Counted from the stretch's first letter, positions 6,450 to 14,298 are shown. The stretch: 17,953 nt of DNA from Methylacidiphilum caldifontis (GCA_945860255.1 CAMAQI010000034.1:1-17953), one strand, 5' to 3'. The notes: a model not told the origin generated them from the letters alone. Numbers and translations: made by a program.

Positions 6450-7016
6450 ATGACCGATCGTCCCTCAATAGAGCAAACTCAAGGAGCTATTGACAGTCTT
6501 GCCGAGCGTCTTTGTCGGACCTGTGGGCTTTGTTGTAATGGGGTTTTGTTTCATCTCGTCCGATTACAAACAGGGGATCTTCTTTCAGAGTTCGCCGGTC
6601 TTGGATTGAAAATTCGCCGCAAGAAAGGGTCCGATCAGTTTTCGCAGCCCTGCCCTGCTCTTGAAAATTGTCAGTGTACGATTTATTCCCAACGTCCGAC
6701 TCGATGCCGTCGCTTTGAGTGCCAACAGCTTCAGCGGGCAGTTCAAGGAAAAATAACAGAGGCAGAGGCACTTCTGCAAATTCAAGGGGTACAGCAACGG
6801 GTTCGTCAGATTGAGACATTGATGGAAACTTTAGGAAAGAGCGATCCCAAGCGTCCGTTGATGAAACGATATGAAAAAGTGATGGCCGAGAGTGTAGCGC
6901 TCATCGGTGAGGAGAGAATTCCTCGTATTGAATTGGAGCGGGAGATGGAGGAACTTCAATGGATCTTAGATCGTGAATTTAGAGTGATCAATCAAGAGGG
7001 GCCAGGGGAGGTTTAA
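6450..7016 (+). CDS. YkgJ-type cysteine-cluster protein
   Basis: This 188-residue cytoplasmic protein has the arrangement C22-x2-C25-x2-C28-C29, then C68, C74-x-C76, and C86-x4-C91 in RPTRCRRFEC. That spacing is typical of the YkgJ/UPF0153 family, which is thought to bind zinc or an iron-sulfur cluster and whose function is uncertain. The C-terminal half (about residues 95-180) is a charged helical extension. The gene lies 42 bases after the PagL-like gene on the same strand and ends 37 bases before the convergent HIT gene. The AAGGGA before the ATG is unusually close, so the exact start is less certain than the gene. Confidence 0.85.
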   Translation: MTDRPSIEQTQGAIDSLAERLCRTCGLCCNGVLFHLVRLQTGDLLSEFAGLGLKIRRKKGSDQFSQPCPALENCQCTIYSQRPTRCRRFECQQLQRAVQGKITEAEALLQIQGVQQRVRQIETLMETLGKSDPKRPLMKRYEKVMAESVALIGEERIPRIELEREMEELQWILDREFRVINQEGPGEV

Positions 7017-7053
7017 GTTGGAGATTTTCTGCCTTTATTGCTATTCAGCTGCA

Positions 7054-7539
7054 TTATCCTAGAGAGAGCTTTGCTCTGAGCTGACTGGCGACGAGGGTAA
7101 GATCCTTCGGATGGACACGGGCATCCGCAATAGCGGTCATGAAGTTGGCATCGTTTTTCCAGCGAGGGACGATATGCATGTGCAGATGGGCGGCGATTCC
7201 GGCTCCTGCCGCCTCTCCGAGGTTAGCGCCGATATTGAATCCGTGAGGCTTGTAGAGCTCTTTGAGCGCGTTCTTGACTTCAATGATGAGTTTGAGAAGT
7301 TCAAGTTGCTCCTCGACGCTGAGATCATCGAGGTCAGAGACCTTGCGATAAGGAAGTACCATGGTATGGCCGGCGTTATAGGGGAAGGTATTGAGAATCG
7401 CAAAACAGGATTTACGACGAGCAACGATATGATTTTTTTCATCCTCGTTTTCGTTGACCATATTCAGAAAAAGGTCTGGACCGCAGTGTGTTGGATTGGA
7501 GATATAGTCGCTTCTCCAGGGAGCCCAAAGATGTTGCAT
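7054..7539 (-). CDS. HIT-family nucleotide hydrolase/phosphorylase (Ap4A-type)
   Basis: This 161-residue protein carries the histidine triad HLHMHIVPRW, with H118, H120 and H122. H120 is expected to be the nucleophile that forms the nucleotidyl intermediate. NAGHTMVLP at residues 55-63 is the other family block. The N-terminus MQHLWAPWRSDYI is typical of the bacterial branch related to mycobacterial Ap4A phosphorylase (FHIT-like) rather than of the short HinT proteins. Likely substrates are diadenosine polyphosphates or similar adenylated nucleotides in the cytoplasm. It is convergent with the YkgJ-type gene and lies downstream of, and on the same strand as, the exosortase gene, 126 bases away. 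Confidence 0.9.
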   Translation of the reverse strand: MQHLWAPWRSDYISNPTHCGPDLFLNMVNENEDEKNHIVARRKSCFAILNTFPYNAGHTMVLPYRKVSDLDDLSVEEQLELLKLIIEVKNALKELYKPHGFNIGANLGEAAGAGIAAHLHMHIVPRWKNDANFMTAIADARVHPKDLTLVASQLRAKLSLG

Positions 7540-7622
7540 GGAGGAAGGTTAGCCAGAATTTACGGTTCGGGAAATAACAATTTAGACTAGAAAAAGCAGA
7601 GATTCATTTTCATAAATTATTC

Positions 7623-7648
7623 CATCGGTGTTATCTGTGTGGTTAAAG
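7623..7648 (+). repeat. ATC(C)GTGT...GTGGTTAA-type degenerate intergenic repeat
   Basis: CATCGGTGTTATCTGTGT followed by GGTTAAA resembles the tandem ATCCGTG...GTGGTTAA sequence at the right end of the window (17916-17953). It lies between the HIT and exosortase genes, outside any coding frame. Degenerate sequences of this type are dispersed between genes in several bacterial phyla; their function is unknown to me. Confidence 0.5.
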
Positions 7649-7665
7649 GGATTGTCAAATTTAGG

Positions 7666-8658
7666 TTAATACTTTTCAGAAGCCGGCTTTTCCTCGACAA
7701 TCGGGGGAGTTGAAACGGCTTTTCCTCTTTCATTCCAGCTCTTCCAGTCATATTTGAGGAGCCATCCAATTCCAATCATTCCGCCAACGGCGATGAGATA
7801 GACAAAATAACCGGCTCCCATATGAAAGGTCGTCGGTTCTGCTTCGGTGCCGATGGCAAATTTTGCGCCGAAAAAGATCGTTCCAAAGGTGAGAAGGAGA
7901 ATCCGAATGAAATTTCCCAGTATCGCTAAAGGAATCGAGCAGAGAAAGAGAAACCAGCGCTGCCAAATTTTAGGAAGGGTTAAATAGCTATAGAGTGCCG
8001 TGATCATCGTCAGGGCAAACAGCGAACGAATGCCGCTACAGGGATTGGCGACATCGAGTTGAAATTTTGCGCCTTGAGGGATTCCGAGTTCGAAGTTGGG
8101 AGCGGAGACAATGGCACTGCCGATTTGAAGATTGCTGACTCCGATGAGATTGAGGAAATGATGAGAGAGGTTGGACATGAAAAGTCGAAGTGGGAAGGCG
8201 ATGACGTTATCGAGAAAAAGCCAAGGCCACATAAAGGTCAGAAAAAGAAGGGGAAAACTGAGGGTCATCAGCATCTGTCTGCCCGCAAACCAAAGGATCA
8301 GAGCGGCGATCGCACCTTGAAAGGAGAGGTAGGCGAGATAGTGAATATCGGTGATGTACCCGAGCCAAAAGAGGAATCCGCAAAGAGCGAGGAGTGCAAA
8401 TCCGATTTTTTCTCCCTTCCATTCGATTTTTTGAATTGTACTCCACTGAAGGTAAATCAAAAAGAGGGCAAAAAGCGGGACGATGCGACAATGTTCCCAG
8501 TCCTCCCCGGCGGAATAGGCCCATGCGACGTTGAGGATCGGCTCTGCCTTTGCGGAGATCAGAAATTTGGAGAAGGGAAACCAGGCGTATAAAAGTCCTA
8601 TAAAAAGAAGGCTTGCGATGATCGAGAAGAGTTTAGATTTATCGACGATTTTTAGCAT
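7666..8658 (-). CDS. Exosortase (exosortase/archaeosortase family transpeptidase)
   Basis: This 330-residue polytopic membrane protein has many hydrophobic helices. The family catalytic residues are all present: C207 in NPCSGIRS, R252 in LGNFIRILLL and H279 in FHMGAGYF. Exosortases process the C-terminal PEP-CTERM sorting signals of secreted proteins, cutting and probably transferring them to an envelope carrier, and usually coexist with exopolysaccharide genes. This one lacks the EpsI-type C-terminal domain found fused to some exosortases; after the last helix comes only a short charged tail. No PEP-CTERM substrate gene is visible in the window, so substrates must be encoded elsewhere. The next region on the other side is an envelope operon, which fits the functional theme. 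Confidence 0.93.
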   Translation of the reverse strand: MLKIVDKSKLFSIIASLLFIGLLYAWFPFSKFLISAKAEPILNVAWAYSAGEDWEHCRIVPLFALFLIYLQWSTIQKIEWKGEKIGFALLALCGFLFWLGYITDIHYLAYLSFQGAIAALILWFAGRQMLMTLSFPLLFLTFMWPWLFLDNVIAFPLRLFMSNLSHHFLNLIGVSNLQIGSAIVSAPNFELGIPQGAKFQLDVANPCSGIRSLFALTMITALYSYLTLPKIWQRWFLFLCSIPLAILGNFIRILLLTFGTIFFGAKFAIGTEAEPTTFHMGAGYFVYLIAVGGMIGIGWLLKYDWKSWNERGKAVSTPPIVEEKPASEKY

Positions 8659-8776
8659 AAGGATAAACGTAGCTGAAAAATCTCTCTAAGGAAGGCAGAA
8701 AAGCAGGAAAAGAAAATTTCTGAACAGGACAGTCCAAAGGCGGAACCGTGGAAGGGGAATACAAGGAACTTGTTTG

Positions 8777-8970
8777 AGCCACAAAAGAACGCAAAGAGCG
8801 CAAAAATAAAAAATAGAGGGATTCTCTCTAATATAAATCATTCGTGAAACAAAAAATAAGAGAACAGGGTTTATTAGTTTGGTGTAGGGATGAAAACCCA
8901 GAGGAGTTTTAGCGTCGATAAATAAAAAAAAGGGAATTCATTTTTGAGTTCTTTGCGTTCTTTTGCGGCT
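8777..8970. repeat. Inverted pair of AGCC(A/G)CAAAAGAACGCAAAGA repeats
   Basis: The left arm is 8777-8801 and starts AGCCACAAAAGAACGCAAAG. The right arm is the reverse complement of 8946-8970 and starts AGCCGCAAAAGAACGCAAAG. The arms match at 22 of 25 positions and enclose about 145 AT-rich bases without coding potential. The 194-bp unit could be a MITE-like or palindromic dispersed element, or two independent insertions of the same repeat. A related CGAAGGCGCAAAGGGCACAA sequence occurs at 17731-17758. Confidence 0.65.
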
Positions 8971-9021
8971 AAATTCATCATGGGGAGGTTTAACTCAATC
9001 CATTTCATGAGAATCGACCTC

Positions 9022-9042
9022 TCAAAAGAGATTCTCTTTTGA
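9022..9042. repeat. Perfect 10-bp dyad upstream of the envelope operon
   Basis: TCAAAAGAGA (9022-9031), one T, then TCTCTTTTGA (9033-9042) form a perfect palindrome 86 bases before the start of the downstream gene. No T-run follows it, so it is not an obvious terminator. An operator for the downstream operon is possible but unproven. Confidence 0.5.
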
Positions 9043-9127
9043 AGCGGAGAGAGCGGATCTTTGTATTTTCTGTTGTTCTTGTTGCAATAGAGATTGTCGA
9101 ACTCTAAAAGCAGGGTAGGGTTTTCCG

Positions 9128-9652
9128 ATGCTTTCGGATCATCATTTTCAGTATGCGATGGAAAATACGGAGGTCATTTTGGCTCCGGATCGTCATATCC
9201 AAACCTTTGGCAGTACGTTGATTAACTATTATCTTGTGACTGAAGATATGGATCAGCTTTCGTTGACCCGTGTTCGAGAGGGAAAAATTCAGGCGGAACG
9301 ACCGCAAATTATTTCTCCGGATCAAATGGCAAAGCTTTTGGTCGAGGGTTTTGGGGAAAAGGCGGAGGCCTTTGCGGATTTTATCAGTGGGCATCCCGAG
9401 CATTTTTCCTTTTTAAAGTACGGCTTCAAAATGAAAAAGGATGAGTTTCAGAGTTATGACGCTCATGAGCCGAAAGAGGCTGTTTTAGAAAAGATCAAAC
9501 AACAAGTAGCGAGTAAAAACGATCCCTTTGCCGCGATTTTAACGGGAGTCGATGATGCTTGGGAGGTCAGTCTTTTAAAATTTATGGTCGATATGATGAA
9601 CTCCTCTTCGATGAACAATTTTAACGACTTTCGACGTAAAGGGCTGCTTTAA
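9128..9652 (+). CDS. Conserved-looking hypothetical protein
   Basis: This 174-residue soluble protein has no signal peptide, membrane helix or catalytic motif that I recognise. The composition is normal, with alternating strand and helix segments such as EVILAPDRHIQTFGSTLINYYLV in the first third and a helical C-terminus. The start at 9128 is supported by the purine-rich AGGGTAGGG upstream. Codon use resembles that of its neighbours. It is the first gene of a plus-strand run that continues, after 17 bases, with the LysM peptidase, so a role connected with the envelope or its regulation is possible. This is context only. Confidence 0.8.
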   Translation: MLSDHHFQYAMENTEVILAPDRHIQTFGSTLINYYLVTEDMDQLSLTRVREGKIQAERPQIISPDQMAKLLVEGFGEKAEAFADFISGHPEHFSFLKYGFKMKKDEFQSYDAHEPKEAVLEKIKQQVASKNDPFAAILTGVDDAWEVSLLKFMVDMMNSSSMNNFNDFRRKGLL

Positions 9653-9669
9653 TTCAGGGGATCACAGTG

Positions 9670-10785
9670 ATGGGGTCCTTTCGATTTTTTAAACAGGAGA
9701 TCATCTGTTTTTCCCTTTTTTTTATTTGTTCTTTGCTTCTAGCTTTTGGAGAGCAAGAGGAATCGATTCAGATTTATAATCCCGATCAGGTTTCCCCGTC
9801 AGTTCCGGCGACGGGCACAGTAAGCCCCGTTTCACAGGCTCTAAAAAAGACCGTCGTTCTTCGGTTGAATGAAGATGAGAAGGCGCCCGAACCCAAATCC
9901 TATCAAGTGAAACGAGGGGATACTCTTTGGCGTATTTCTAAAGATTCAGGAATTTCTGTTGCGGAGATTAAGCGGTTGAACCAACTCAAGAGCGATCAAA
10001 TTCAAATTGGACAGCGACTCCTGCTTGAGAAGAATCCGATGGAGATTCGTCGGGCGATTCCGCTCGAAAAACAGGCTCCCCATCCTGAACTGAAAGTCTC
10101 TGATTTAACTCCTCCCTTAAAAGGGGAAGTTCAGGAGGCGATCCCTCCAGTTTCTGCGAAATCGGGGGATTCCACTCTGGAAGTGAAAAAGTCAAAGGAG
10201 TCAGAGGGGATCAAGAGCGCCCCGGCTCCCCTTTCGTTGAAAGAGCGTTTTTTGGTGGAAGTTCGGAAAATGGTCGCCGATCAGGTTCGTTACAATCAAT
10301 CATGGAGGCCTGAGGGAGGGAGTCGGCATTGGGTGATGGACTGTTCAAATACGACCCGCTTTTTATTTCATAAGATTTTTAAAATCGATATCGGACGAAC
10401 CGCTTCAGAGCAATATTACCGATTGAAAGTAAAAGGAATGGCCTGGGAGGTTCCTTCGGATGCGAATGGACGTCCGGATATTGCTTATCTTCACGAGAAT
10501 TTAAAGGAGGGAGATCTGCTTTTTTGGGAGCATACTTATAGTCCTGATCGGGAGCCGCCGATTACCCATGTGACCGTTTATTTAGGAACGGATGAGGAGG
10601 GGCGGTTTCTGATGGTTGGATCGGAACAGGGGAAGGGATTATTAGACTCGAGTATCAATGGTCCTGATCTTTACTATTTTAATCCACTGGCTCTCAAAGG
10701 AGGCCATCATCAGTTCCTCTTTTTTGGATGGAAACCGGGAAAATTTGTGGCACATGGACGGCCGCTGGCGGAAATGAGGAAATGA
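9670..10785 (+). CDS. Secreted LysM and NlpC/P60-like cell-wall peptidase
   Basis: This 371-residue protein starts with a signal sequence (residues about 6-27, hydrophobic IICFSLFFICSLLLAF). It then has a LysM domain at 78-120 (YQVKRGDTLWRISKDSG ... IQIGQRLLL), which binds peptidoglycan or related glycans. A proline-rich linker of about 75 residues leads to a C-terminal NlpC/P60-like domain. C225 in MDCSNTTRF and H300 in THVTVYLG are the likely catalytic pair for cleaving peptide bonds in murein stem peptides. A GTG three bases upstream (9667) is an alternative start; AGGGG at 9656-9660 serves either. The stop overlaps the start of the PAP2 gene as ATGA. The domain calls are good, and the peptidase subtype is less certain. 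Confidence 0.88.
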   Translation: MGSFRFFKQEIICFSLFFICSLLLAFGEQEESIQIYNPDQVSPSVPATGTVSPVSQALKKTVVLRLNEDEKAPEPKSYQVKRGDTLWRISKDSGISVAEIKRLNQLKSDQIQIGQRLLLEKNPMEIRRAIPLEKQAPHPELKVSDLTPPLKGEVQEAIPPVSAKSGDSTLEVKKSKESEGIKSAPAPLSLKERFLVEVRKMVADQVRYNQSWRPEGGSRHWVMDCSNTTRFLFHKIFKIDIGRTASEQYYRLKVKGMAWEVPSDANGRPDIAYLHENLKEGDLLFWEHTYSPDREPPITHVTVYLGTDEEGRFLMVGSEQGKGLLDSSINGPDLYYFNPLALKGGHHQFLFFGWKPGKFVAHGRPLAEMRK

Positions 10786-11405
10786 GCACGTCTATTTTGC
10801 AATGGTTGCAGCAACTTGATCTTTCGATCCTTCGGTGGATCAATCAGGTGTGGACAAATCCGTTTTTGGACTGGTTCTTTCCGCGGATGGCGGCTCCCTC
10901 GATTTTCCTGATTCCGGGGATTATTTTGGGATTAGGGTTGCTTTGGAAAGGGAGGATGCGAGGGCGTCTGTTTTTACTTTTAATGGCCGTAGTGATCGGT
11001 CTTGGGGATGCGGTGATTGTGAATGGATTAAAGAAAGCGGTCAATCGACCACGGCCTCACGAAACGGTTCAAGGGGTAAGACTGGTAACCAAAGAGGAGA
11101 TTCGGATCTCAAATCCGACGGAGCGGCCGAGCAAGGGTCGTTCCTTTCCCTCGGCGCATGTCAGTAATAATGTCGCTTTGGCGTTGGTCGTGGTTGCTTT
11201 TTATGGAAGAAGGTATTGTTGGATTTTTTTATGGGCTTTTTTGATGGGATGGAATCGGGTCTATTTAGGGGTTCATTTTCCAAGTGATGTTCTCTTTTCC
11301 ATTTTCTTGTCGATGACCTACACCGGATTGATTCTTTTTGTTGCTCGATCTATTTTAAAACGATACGGGATCGAGTGGAGTTTTCGAGAGGGATTGAGGA
11401 ACTGA
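10782..11405 (+). CDS. PAP2-family membrane phosphatase (undecaprenyl-PP phosphatase-like)
   Basis: This 207-residue protein with several membrane helices has all three PAP2 motifs: K84-x6-R91-P92, PSAH at 123-126 with catalytic H126, and R159-x5-H165-x3-D169. The family removes phosphate from lipid phosphates. In bacteria, members such as PgpB or BcrC recycle undecaprenyl pyrophosphate or dephosphorylate phosphatidylglycerol phosphate. The frame extends upstream to 10728, but the ATG at 10782 is preferred: it overlaps the previous stop as ATGA and gives the usual family N-terminus. The neighbours, a wall peptidase and a glycosyltransferase, favour a role in the lipid-carrier cycle. The precise substrate cannot be read from sequence. 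Confidence 0.9.
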   Translation: MSTSILQWLQQLDLSILRWINQVWTNPFLDWFFPRMAAPSIFLIPGIILGLGLLWKGRMRGRLFLLLMAVVIGLGDAVIVNGLKKAVNRPRPHETVQGVRLVTKEEIRISNPTERPSKGRSFPSAHVSNNVALALVVVAFYGRRYCWIFLWAFLMGWNRVYLGVHFPSDVLFSIFLSMTYTGLILFVARSILKRYGIEWSFREGLRN

Positions 11406-12289
11406 TGCAACGAGTGGCACTCGCGATTTTAAATTTTGAAGGAATCGCGTATCTCGAGATTCTTTTGCCGACCGCTTTGGAGGCGGTGCGAATTTATGGC
11501 GAGCCTTGTTCGATTCTCGTTTTGGACAATCAAAGCTCTACGGGGGATGTCGAATGGATCAAAACGCATTTTCCAACGGTTGAGGTGATTATTGCTGCGA
11601 AGAATGACTATTTATTTTCCTACAACGAACTTTTACAGGCAAGAGAGGAAGAGATCGTGATTCTTTTAAATAACGATTTGAGATTAGCTCCTGATTTTAT
11701 CCGGCCACTCGTGAAACATTTTGAGCGTCCCGAGGTTTTTGCGACGACCTCCCTCTCCTACGACTGGGAGGGAAAGAGCGTGACCTCTGGCCCTGCCTTT
11801 TTTCGGATACATCAGGGATGGTTTTATACGGAGTTCGATTTAAGTTGTTCCGTCGCAACCCCGACCTTATTTCCGACAGGGGGGTATACCGCGGTTGATC
11901 GGAAAAAGTTTTTGGAGCTCGGGGGATTTGATCGGCTCTATTATCCGGCTTATGGGGAGGATTTAGATTTGGGATATCGAGCGCAACAACGGGGATGGCT
12001 TACGATATACGAACCGGAAAGCAAGGTTTGGCATCGGGAAAATGGATCAATGACAAGTGAGCGGGCGAAACACCTCATATTGGTTTCGCAGTTTCTTTTT
12101 CAATGGAAAAATTTGAGGAGTTTTTCGATTCGAGGCCGTCGTTGGATTTACATTCAATGGCTCCGCTATTGCGCTTGGAGAAAGGGAGAGAGGGCCTTTG
12201 AGAAAGCCTATCAGGAAGCAAAGGAAAAGTTTAAAAAGAAATTTCTTATGAATGCAAGGTGGCAGGAAAATGATTCTATTCACTTTTAA
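11405..12289 (+). CDS. GT2-family glycosyltransferase (rhamnosyltransferase-like)
   Basis: This 294-residue protein has the GT-A fold layout of family 2. It begins VALAILNFEG, has VLDNQSS for nucleotide-sugar contact and the DxD-like LLNNDLRLAPDFI. It continues with GGYTAVDRKKFLELGGFD and then the ED motif GEDLDLGYRAQQRGW, expected to provide the catalytic base. This order is typical of rhamnosyl- and related O-antigen or exopolysaccharide transferases (WbbL-like). The C-terminal quarter is basic and probably membrane-associated. The ATG at 11405 overlaps the PAP2 stop as TGATG, with GAGGA four bases upstream, so it is preferred over the in-frame ATG at 11375. Donor and acceptor sugars are unknown. 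Confidence 0.9.
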   Translation: MQRVALAILNFEGIAYLEILLPTALEAVRIYGEPCSILVLDNQSSTGDVEWIKTHFPTVEVIIAAKNDYLFSYNELLQAREEEIVILLNNDLRLAPDFIRPLVKHFERPEVFATTSLSYDWEGKSVTSGPAFFRIHQGWFYTEFDLSCSVATPTLFPTGGYTAVDRKKFLELGGFDRLYYPAYGEDLDLGYRAQQRGWLTIYEPESKVWHRENGSMTSERAKHLILVSQFLFQWKNLRSFSIRGRRWIYIQWLRYCAWRKGERAFEKAYQEAKEKFKKKFLMNARWQENDSIHF

Positions 12290-12328
12290 TTTTTTTGACT
12301 TTGGGGAATCAAAGATAGATCGCACCTT

Positions 12329-12832
12329 ATGAAATCGATATTCATTTTTATTCAATTATTTCTTTGTCTGTTTTTACAGGGGGAGACCTCAAAGGGGATG
12401 AAACAGATCGCAATCGATCAATTTAGTATTGAGATTCCGGAAAATTGGAGGGTCAGTGCGGATAAAGATAACCTCTTGAGGATTGATTCCGGAGTGATCG
12501 ATAATGGAGAACATGTCGCTTTTTGTGTCTATCCGAAAAAGATTGATAAATCATTTCCCCTCGAGAAATATGCCAATTATTTTGCAGATCACTATTCAAA
12601 ATCAACAGGGTTTGTTCTGATATCCAAACAAATAAAGTCTGAAGAGGGATTGCGCTTCGGGTTTTTAGAAGTGGAATCGTTAGGGCACACGAAAGGAAAT
12701 AGAGTTCGATGGAACACTTATCTTTTGCCGATGCAGCCCGGCGAATATTTTGTATTTGAATTTTATTCTGAAAAAACAGCTTTTATTAAGTACCAAGAGC
12801 TTTTTAGAAAAATATTTCTATCGATCCAGTAA
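12329..12832 (+). CDS. Small exported protein of unknown function
   Basis: This 167-residue protein has a signal peptide at about residues 1-18 (hydrophobic IFIFIQLFLCLFL). The mature part starts with a segment resembling the PsbP/DUF1795-type fold (ISIEIPENWRVS-like: FSIEIPENWRVSADKDN). It also has beta-rich stretches such as HVAFCVYPKK, RVRWNTYLLP and EYFVFEFYSEK. I do not assign a function; the PsbP-like reading is a fold-level guess. It lies 39 bases after the GT2 gene on the same strand and could share its transcript, although the AT-rich gap would also fit a separate promoter. It is convergent with the next GT2 gene. Confidence 0.75.
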   Translation: MKSIFIFIQLFLCLFLQGETSKGMKQIAIDQFSIEIPENWRVSADKDNLLRIDSGVIDNGEHVAFCVYPKKIDKSFPLEKYANYFADHYSKSTGFVLISKQIKSEEGLRFGFLEVESLGHTKGNRVRWNTYLLPMQPGEYFVFEFYSEKTAFIKYQELFRKIFLSIQ

Positions 12833-12841
12833 ATTCAAAGA

Positions 12842-13588
12842 TTAAAATCCCTTTCCTCCTCCTTTCCTTAGAGAGTTCATTATTATTTTCTCTCTTAAAA
12901 GCGTGAGATGACAACGAATGAGAAGGAGATTGTCTTTCCAGTAGCGGAAGTGGGAGATCCCTCCCTCTTCTTGCTCAAAGTAGCGAACGGGAACCTCGAT
13001 ATTGATGACGCTAAATCCGCTCCAGACGAGACGAACCGCAAGTTGAGTTTCGAGGTCATAACCTCTTCCCGTAGAAATAGAGCTGAGGATTTCATACGAT
13101 TCTTGGAGGGGATAGAGACGAAAACCGAAGAGGGAGTCCTGAATTTTTATTCCCCCTGTCTCCAGGTGAACCCAGAAATTGGCGATGGCGTGTCCCATGC
13201 GTCGAACCCAAGGGGCTTCACGACCAAAGAGCGGTTTTCCTAAAATGAGGGCCTTGGGATTTTTTTGTGAGAGTTCAAAGAAAGGGAGAACCGCATTGAC
13301 GGGATGTTGTCCATCGGCATCCATAATGAGGGCATGAGTGAACCCTTCTTCCAACGCTTTTCGCATACCGATAAAAACAGCAGCCCCTTTGCCTTGGTTT
13401 GTTTTTTCTCTTAGGACGATCAAGTGGGGGGATTGAATGGTATCAAGGAAGCGGTCGCTTTGATCCGTACTTCCGTCGACGATGGTATAGAGGGGAAGGT
13501 TTAAAGTGAGGAGTTCATGAATCGTTTGTTCGTAGCGCGGTCCCGAGTTGTAAGAGGGAACAATGACACAGCAGCGAGAGGCGGTCAC
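12842..13588 (-). CDS. GT2-family glycosyltransferase (dolichyl-phosphate mannosyltransferase-like)
   Basis: This 248-residue protein has VIVPSYNSG near the N-terminus, the donor-binding YTIVDGSTD, and the metal-binding DADGQHP at about residue 90. The later QDSLFGFRLYP and GGISHFRYWKDNL blocks are characteristic of polyprenyl-phosphate sugar transferases of the DPM1/GtrB type. No C-terminal membrane domain is present, so it is a short soluble or peripheral form. It starts with GTG at 13588, 5 bases after the stop of the zinc-ribbon gene; no good Shine-Dalgarno is seen, and coupling to the upstream gene is likely. The role is probably to load a sugar onto a lipid carrier for envelope polysaccharide. 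Confidence 0.9.
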   Translation of the reverse strand: MTASRCCVIVPSYNSGPRYEQTIHELLTLNLPLYTIVDGSTDQSDRFLDTIQSPHLIVLREKTNQGKGAAVFIGMRKALEEGFTHALIMDADGQHPVNAVLPFFELSQKNPKALILGKPLFGREAPWVRRMGHAIANFWVHLETGGIKIQDSLFGFRLYPLQESYEILSSISTGRGYDLETQLAVRLVWSGFSVINIEVPVRYFEQEEGGISHFRYWKDNLLLIRCHLTLLREKIIMNSLRKGGGKGF

Positions 13589-13593
13589 AGTGG

Positions 13594-14298
13594 TTATTCT
13601 AAAAGATAGACGAGACGTCCGCAGTTGTCGCAGGAGACAAGGTCTTTATCGGCTTTGACCGCAATCATTGTTTGAGCGGTGACCTTCATGTGACAACCGC
13701 CACAGGTTCCGTTCCGGACAGGAACGAGGGCATTCTCTTTTTTATTGGCGATGATGCGTTGATATTTACTAAGAGTGCTGGCTTCCACTTTGGCTTCGGC
13801 CTCTTGTTTCAACGCTCTGACCTCTGCAAGGGATTTCTCCAAAGAGATTTTCTTTTGAGCAATGGTTGCTTTTCCAGTTTGATTGTCGGCGGTTGCTTTT
13901 TTGAGGACTTCAGCATCAAGGGCAAGTTGTTTGTGGGCAATCTCAAGTTGCTCCATGTAGGTAAGCTGTTGATCTTCAAATGCTTGAATCGCCTCTTCGG
14001 CATGTTTAATCTCATTGCCGAGCGCTTGGAATTCTTCGTTTTTACGGGTGTCGAGTTGCTGCTGGCGGTAACGGCCGATCTGTTGTTGCTTGGATTGAGC
14101 TTCGAGTTCGATTTTTTTACGATCCGACTCCAAGGACATCGAGAGTTTTTTCTTTTGATCAAAGGTGGCTTGAGCCGTTTGAAGCCTGAGGTCTAAAGCC
14201 GCCTCTTCCTTGGGCAGGTTGGCGATCTCTTTGAGGAGGGTGAAAAGGCGGGTGTCGCGTTCTTGAAGAACCAAGAGGGATTCGATTTGGGGAGACAT
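13594..14298 (-). CDS. Coiled-coil zinc-ribbon protein (C4-type)
   Basis: This 234-residue protein is almost entirely a long coiled coil (about residues 5-180, rich in Q, E, K and A). It is followed by a C-terminal zinc ribbon with two CxxC pairs, CGGC and CDNC. This is the CdsZ/CT398-like family found in many bacteria, including PVC members. In Chlamydia CT398 is reported to bind sigma-54 and secretion-apparatus proteins. The frame is open to 14499, but homology begins at MSPQIESLLVLQ, so 14298 is preferred; the longer start would cross the promoter region shared with the DAHP synthase gene. The following GT2 gene begins 5 bases after the stop, so the two form a transcription unit. The function here is not established. 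Confidence 0.9.
   Translation of the reverse strand: MSPQIESLLVLQERDTRLFTLLKEIANLPKEEAALDLRLQTAQATFDQKKKLSMSLESDRKKIELEAQSKQQQIGRYRQQQLDTRKNEEFQALGNEIKHAEEAIQAFEDQQLTYMEQLEIAHKQLALDAEVLKKATADNQTGKATIAQKKISLEKSLAEVRALKQEAEAKVEASTLSKYQRIIANKKENALVPVRNGTCGGCHMKVTAQTMIAVKADKDLVSCDNCGRLVYLLE

Larger units (their letters stand above)
8659..9127. other. 469-bp repeat-rich intergenic region
   Basis: No gene is supported here between the divergent exosortase gene and the hypothetical protein gene. It contains GGCAGAAAA-GCAGGAAAA (8694-8711), a pair of inverted copies of an AACGCAAAGA-type repeat (8777-8801 and 8946-8970) and a perfect 10-bp dyad (9022-9042). Promoters for both flanking genes must lie within it, but I could not pick convincing boxes. 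Confidence 0.6.

Noticed and set aside
7111..7590. Plus-strand open frame of 159 codons
   Set aside because: It is antisense to the HIT gene, which has its full histidine triad; there is no family resemblance on the plus strand.
8059..8592. Long plus-strand open frame of 177 codons
   Set aside because: It is antisense to the exosortase gene, whose catalytic motifs are intact. The predicted protein is a low-complexity charged sequence typical of a shadow frame.
13672..14196. Plus-strand open frame of 174 codons
   Set aside because: It lies opposite the coiled-coil zinc-ribbon gene. Its phenylalanine- and leucine-rich product is what the reverse of a Q/E/K-rich coiled coil gives.
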